Source: Bacteroidales bacterium
GTDB lineage: Bacteria > Bacteroidota > Bacteroidia > Bacteroidales > UBA932
Direction of reading: 5' to 3'
Length of the DNA: 6,513 bases
Assembly (NCBI GenBank): GCA_017478685.1
Contig: JAFVDC010000144.1
Coordinates: forward strand, 1 to 6,513
Position 1 is the stretch's first letter. Every line of letters begins with the position of its first letter. A model generated the notes under the pieces. It was not told the origin of the DNA, did not search any database, and was given only the letters and a program-made list of their open reading frames with translations. The translations under genes were made by a program, and so were the position numbers. Below, in pieces: positions 5,924 to 6,513 of the stretch.

Positions 5924-5945
5924 CAAACTTAAACACCATTGCACT

Positions 5946-6513
5946 ATGGCAGAGAACACGCTGCTCCAAAAGGTCCTGAGCCTTCAGGACAAATACAAGA
6001 AGCTGGAAGAGCAGTTGGCAAGCCCTGAGGTTATTGCCGACATGAAGAAATTTGTCCAGCTCAACAAGGACTACAAGGAGCTTCAGCCCATCATTGCCGC
6101 CGGCCTTGAATACAAGAGGCTGGTGGACGAACTTGCGCAGGCCAAGGATATCCTCATGAACGAAAAGGACGACGACCTCAAGGAGATGGCCAAGGACGAG
6201 ATTGCCGAAATCGAGCCCAAACTCCCGGAGATGGAGCAGCAGATAAAACTCCTCCTTATTCCAGCCGATCCCGACGACAGCAAGAACGCCATGGTGGAAA
6301 TCCGCGGCGGCACCGGCGGCGACGAAGCCGCAATCTTTGCCGGAGACCTCTTCCGCATGTATCAGCATTACGCCGAGCGCCGCGGCTGGAAACTGGAAGT
6401 CACGGACCAGGCTCCCGGCACTTCCGGCGGCTACAAGCAAATTGTGTTCAAGCTTTCCAGCAGCCAGGACGGCGTTTACGGCATCATGAAATATGAGTCC
6501 GGCGTGCACCGCG
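5946..6513 (+). CDS. prfA: Peptide chain release factor 1, 3' truncated by the window edge
   Basis: RF1 recognises UAA and UAG stop codons in the ribosomal A site and triggers peptide release. The frame starting at ATG 5946 stays open to the right edge, giving 189 residues. The N-terminal part is a charged helical domain (about 1-105). It is followed by VEIRGGTGGDEAAIFAGDLF (117-136), RMYQHYAERRGW (137-148), GGYKQIVF (161-168) and KYESGVHR (182-189), which match RF1. The AIFAGDLFRMY stretch favours RF1 over RF2. The codon-reading PxT tripeptide and the GGQ catalytic loop lie beyond the window, so they cannot be checked. The frame is intact with no RF2-style programmed frameshift. A long minus-strand frame opposite this gene is a shadow. 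It has its own promoter box and is separated from the fab cassette by a terminator-like hairpin. Confidence 0.93.
   Translation, partial: MAENTLLQKVLSLQDKYKKLEEQLASPEVIADMKKFVQLNKDYKELQPIIAAGLEYKRLVDELAQAKDILMNEKDDDLKEMAKDEIAEIEPKLPEMEQQIKLLLIPADPDDSKNAMVEIRGGTGGDEAAIFAGDLFRMYQHYAERRGWKLEVTDQAPGTSGGYKQIVFKLSSSQDGVYGIMKYESGVHR

Larger units (their letters stand above)
5709..5945. other. Non-coding gap between the fab cassette and prfA
   Basis: I see no supportable gene in these 237 nt. They hold, in order, a run of nine C at 5725-5733, a concentric palindromic element at 5738-5871 with a terminator-like core, and the prfA promoter with its short leader. A reading frame that runs on from inside the dehydratase gene to 5850 lacks any family signature and is not accepted. 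Confidence 0.7.

Noticed and set aside
5892..6509. A 205-codon open frame on the minus strand
   Set aside because: It lies opposite the prfA reading frame, whose protein matches release factor 1 throughout. The minus-strand product has no recognisable family pattern and is a codon-bias shadow.

Overview
The window looks like a piece of chromosome from a member of the Bacteroidota, probably an uncultured Bacteroidales-type gut organism with a GC-rich genome. Three things point there. One gene encodes a DUF4293 protein, a family essentially confined to this phylum. Promoters match the phylum's -7 element TAnnTTTG. Starts mostly lack a clear Shine-Dalgarno sequence. The content is mainly core housekeeping genes, and nothing in the coding part indicates a phage, plasmid or island.

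Layout: (1) 1-1881, plus strand, a tight three-gene run: the 3' part of a sugar-nucleotidyltransferase-type gene, a CPBP-family intramembrane protease homologue, and a FtsB/DivIC-like septum formation initiator. (2) 1866-2603, minus strand, dihydropteroate synthase (folP), overlapping the end of the divIC-like gene tail to tail. (3) 2604-2661, a 58-nt divergent promoter region serving folP and the DUF4293 gene. (4) 2662-3099, the DUF4293 membrane protein. (5) 3112-5708, a compact fatty-acid elongation cassette: enoyl-ACP reductase II (fabK), beta-ketoacyl-ACP synthase II (fabF) and a stand-alone FabZ-type dehydratase. Successive genes in it overlap by the same eight bases. (6) 5709-5945, a non-coding gap with a nine-C run, a 134-nt concentric palindromic element whose core is a perfect 17-bp hairpin, and a promoter. 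(7) 5946 to the right edge, the first 189 codons of peptide chain release factor 1 (prfA).

The three fab-type enzymes cover condensation, dehydration and enoyl reduction. Only the ketoreductase and acyl carrier protein are missing from a full elongation cycle, so the cassette presumably borrows these from elsewhere in the genome. The other genes (cell division, folate synthesis, translation termination) are ordinary core functions placed side by side. The parts most worth a second look are the palindromic element at 5738-5871, the promoter boxes lying only 4-7 nt from start codons (possible leaderless mRNAs), and the identical overlap junctions in the fab cassette. I found no convincing new multi-gene system, and no tRNA, rRNA or CRISPR array.
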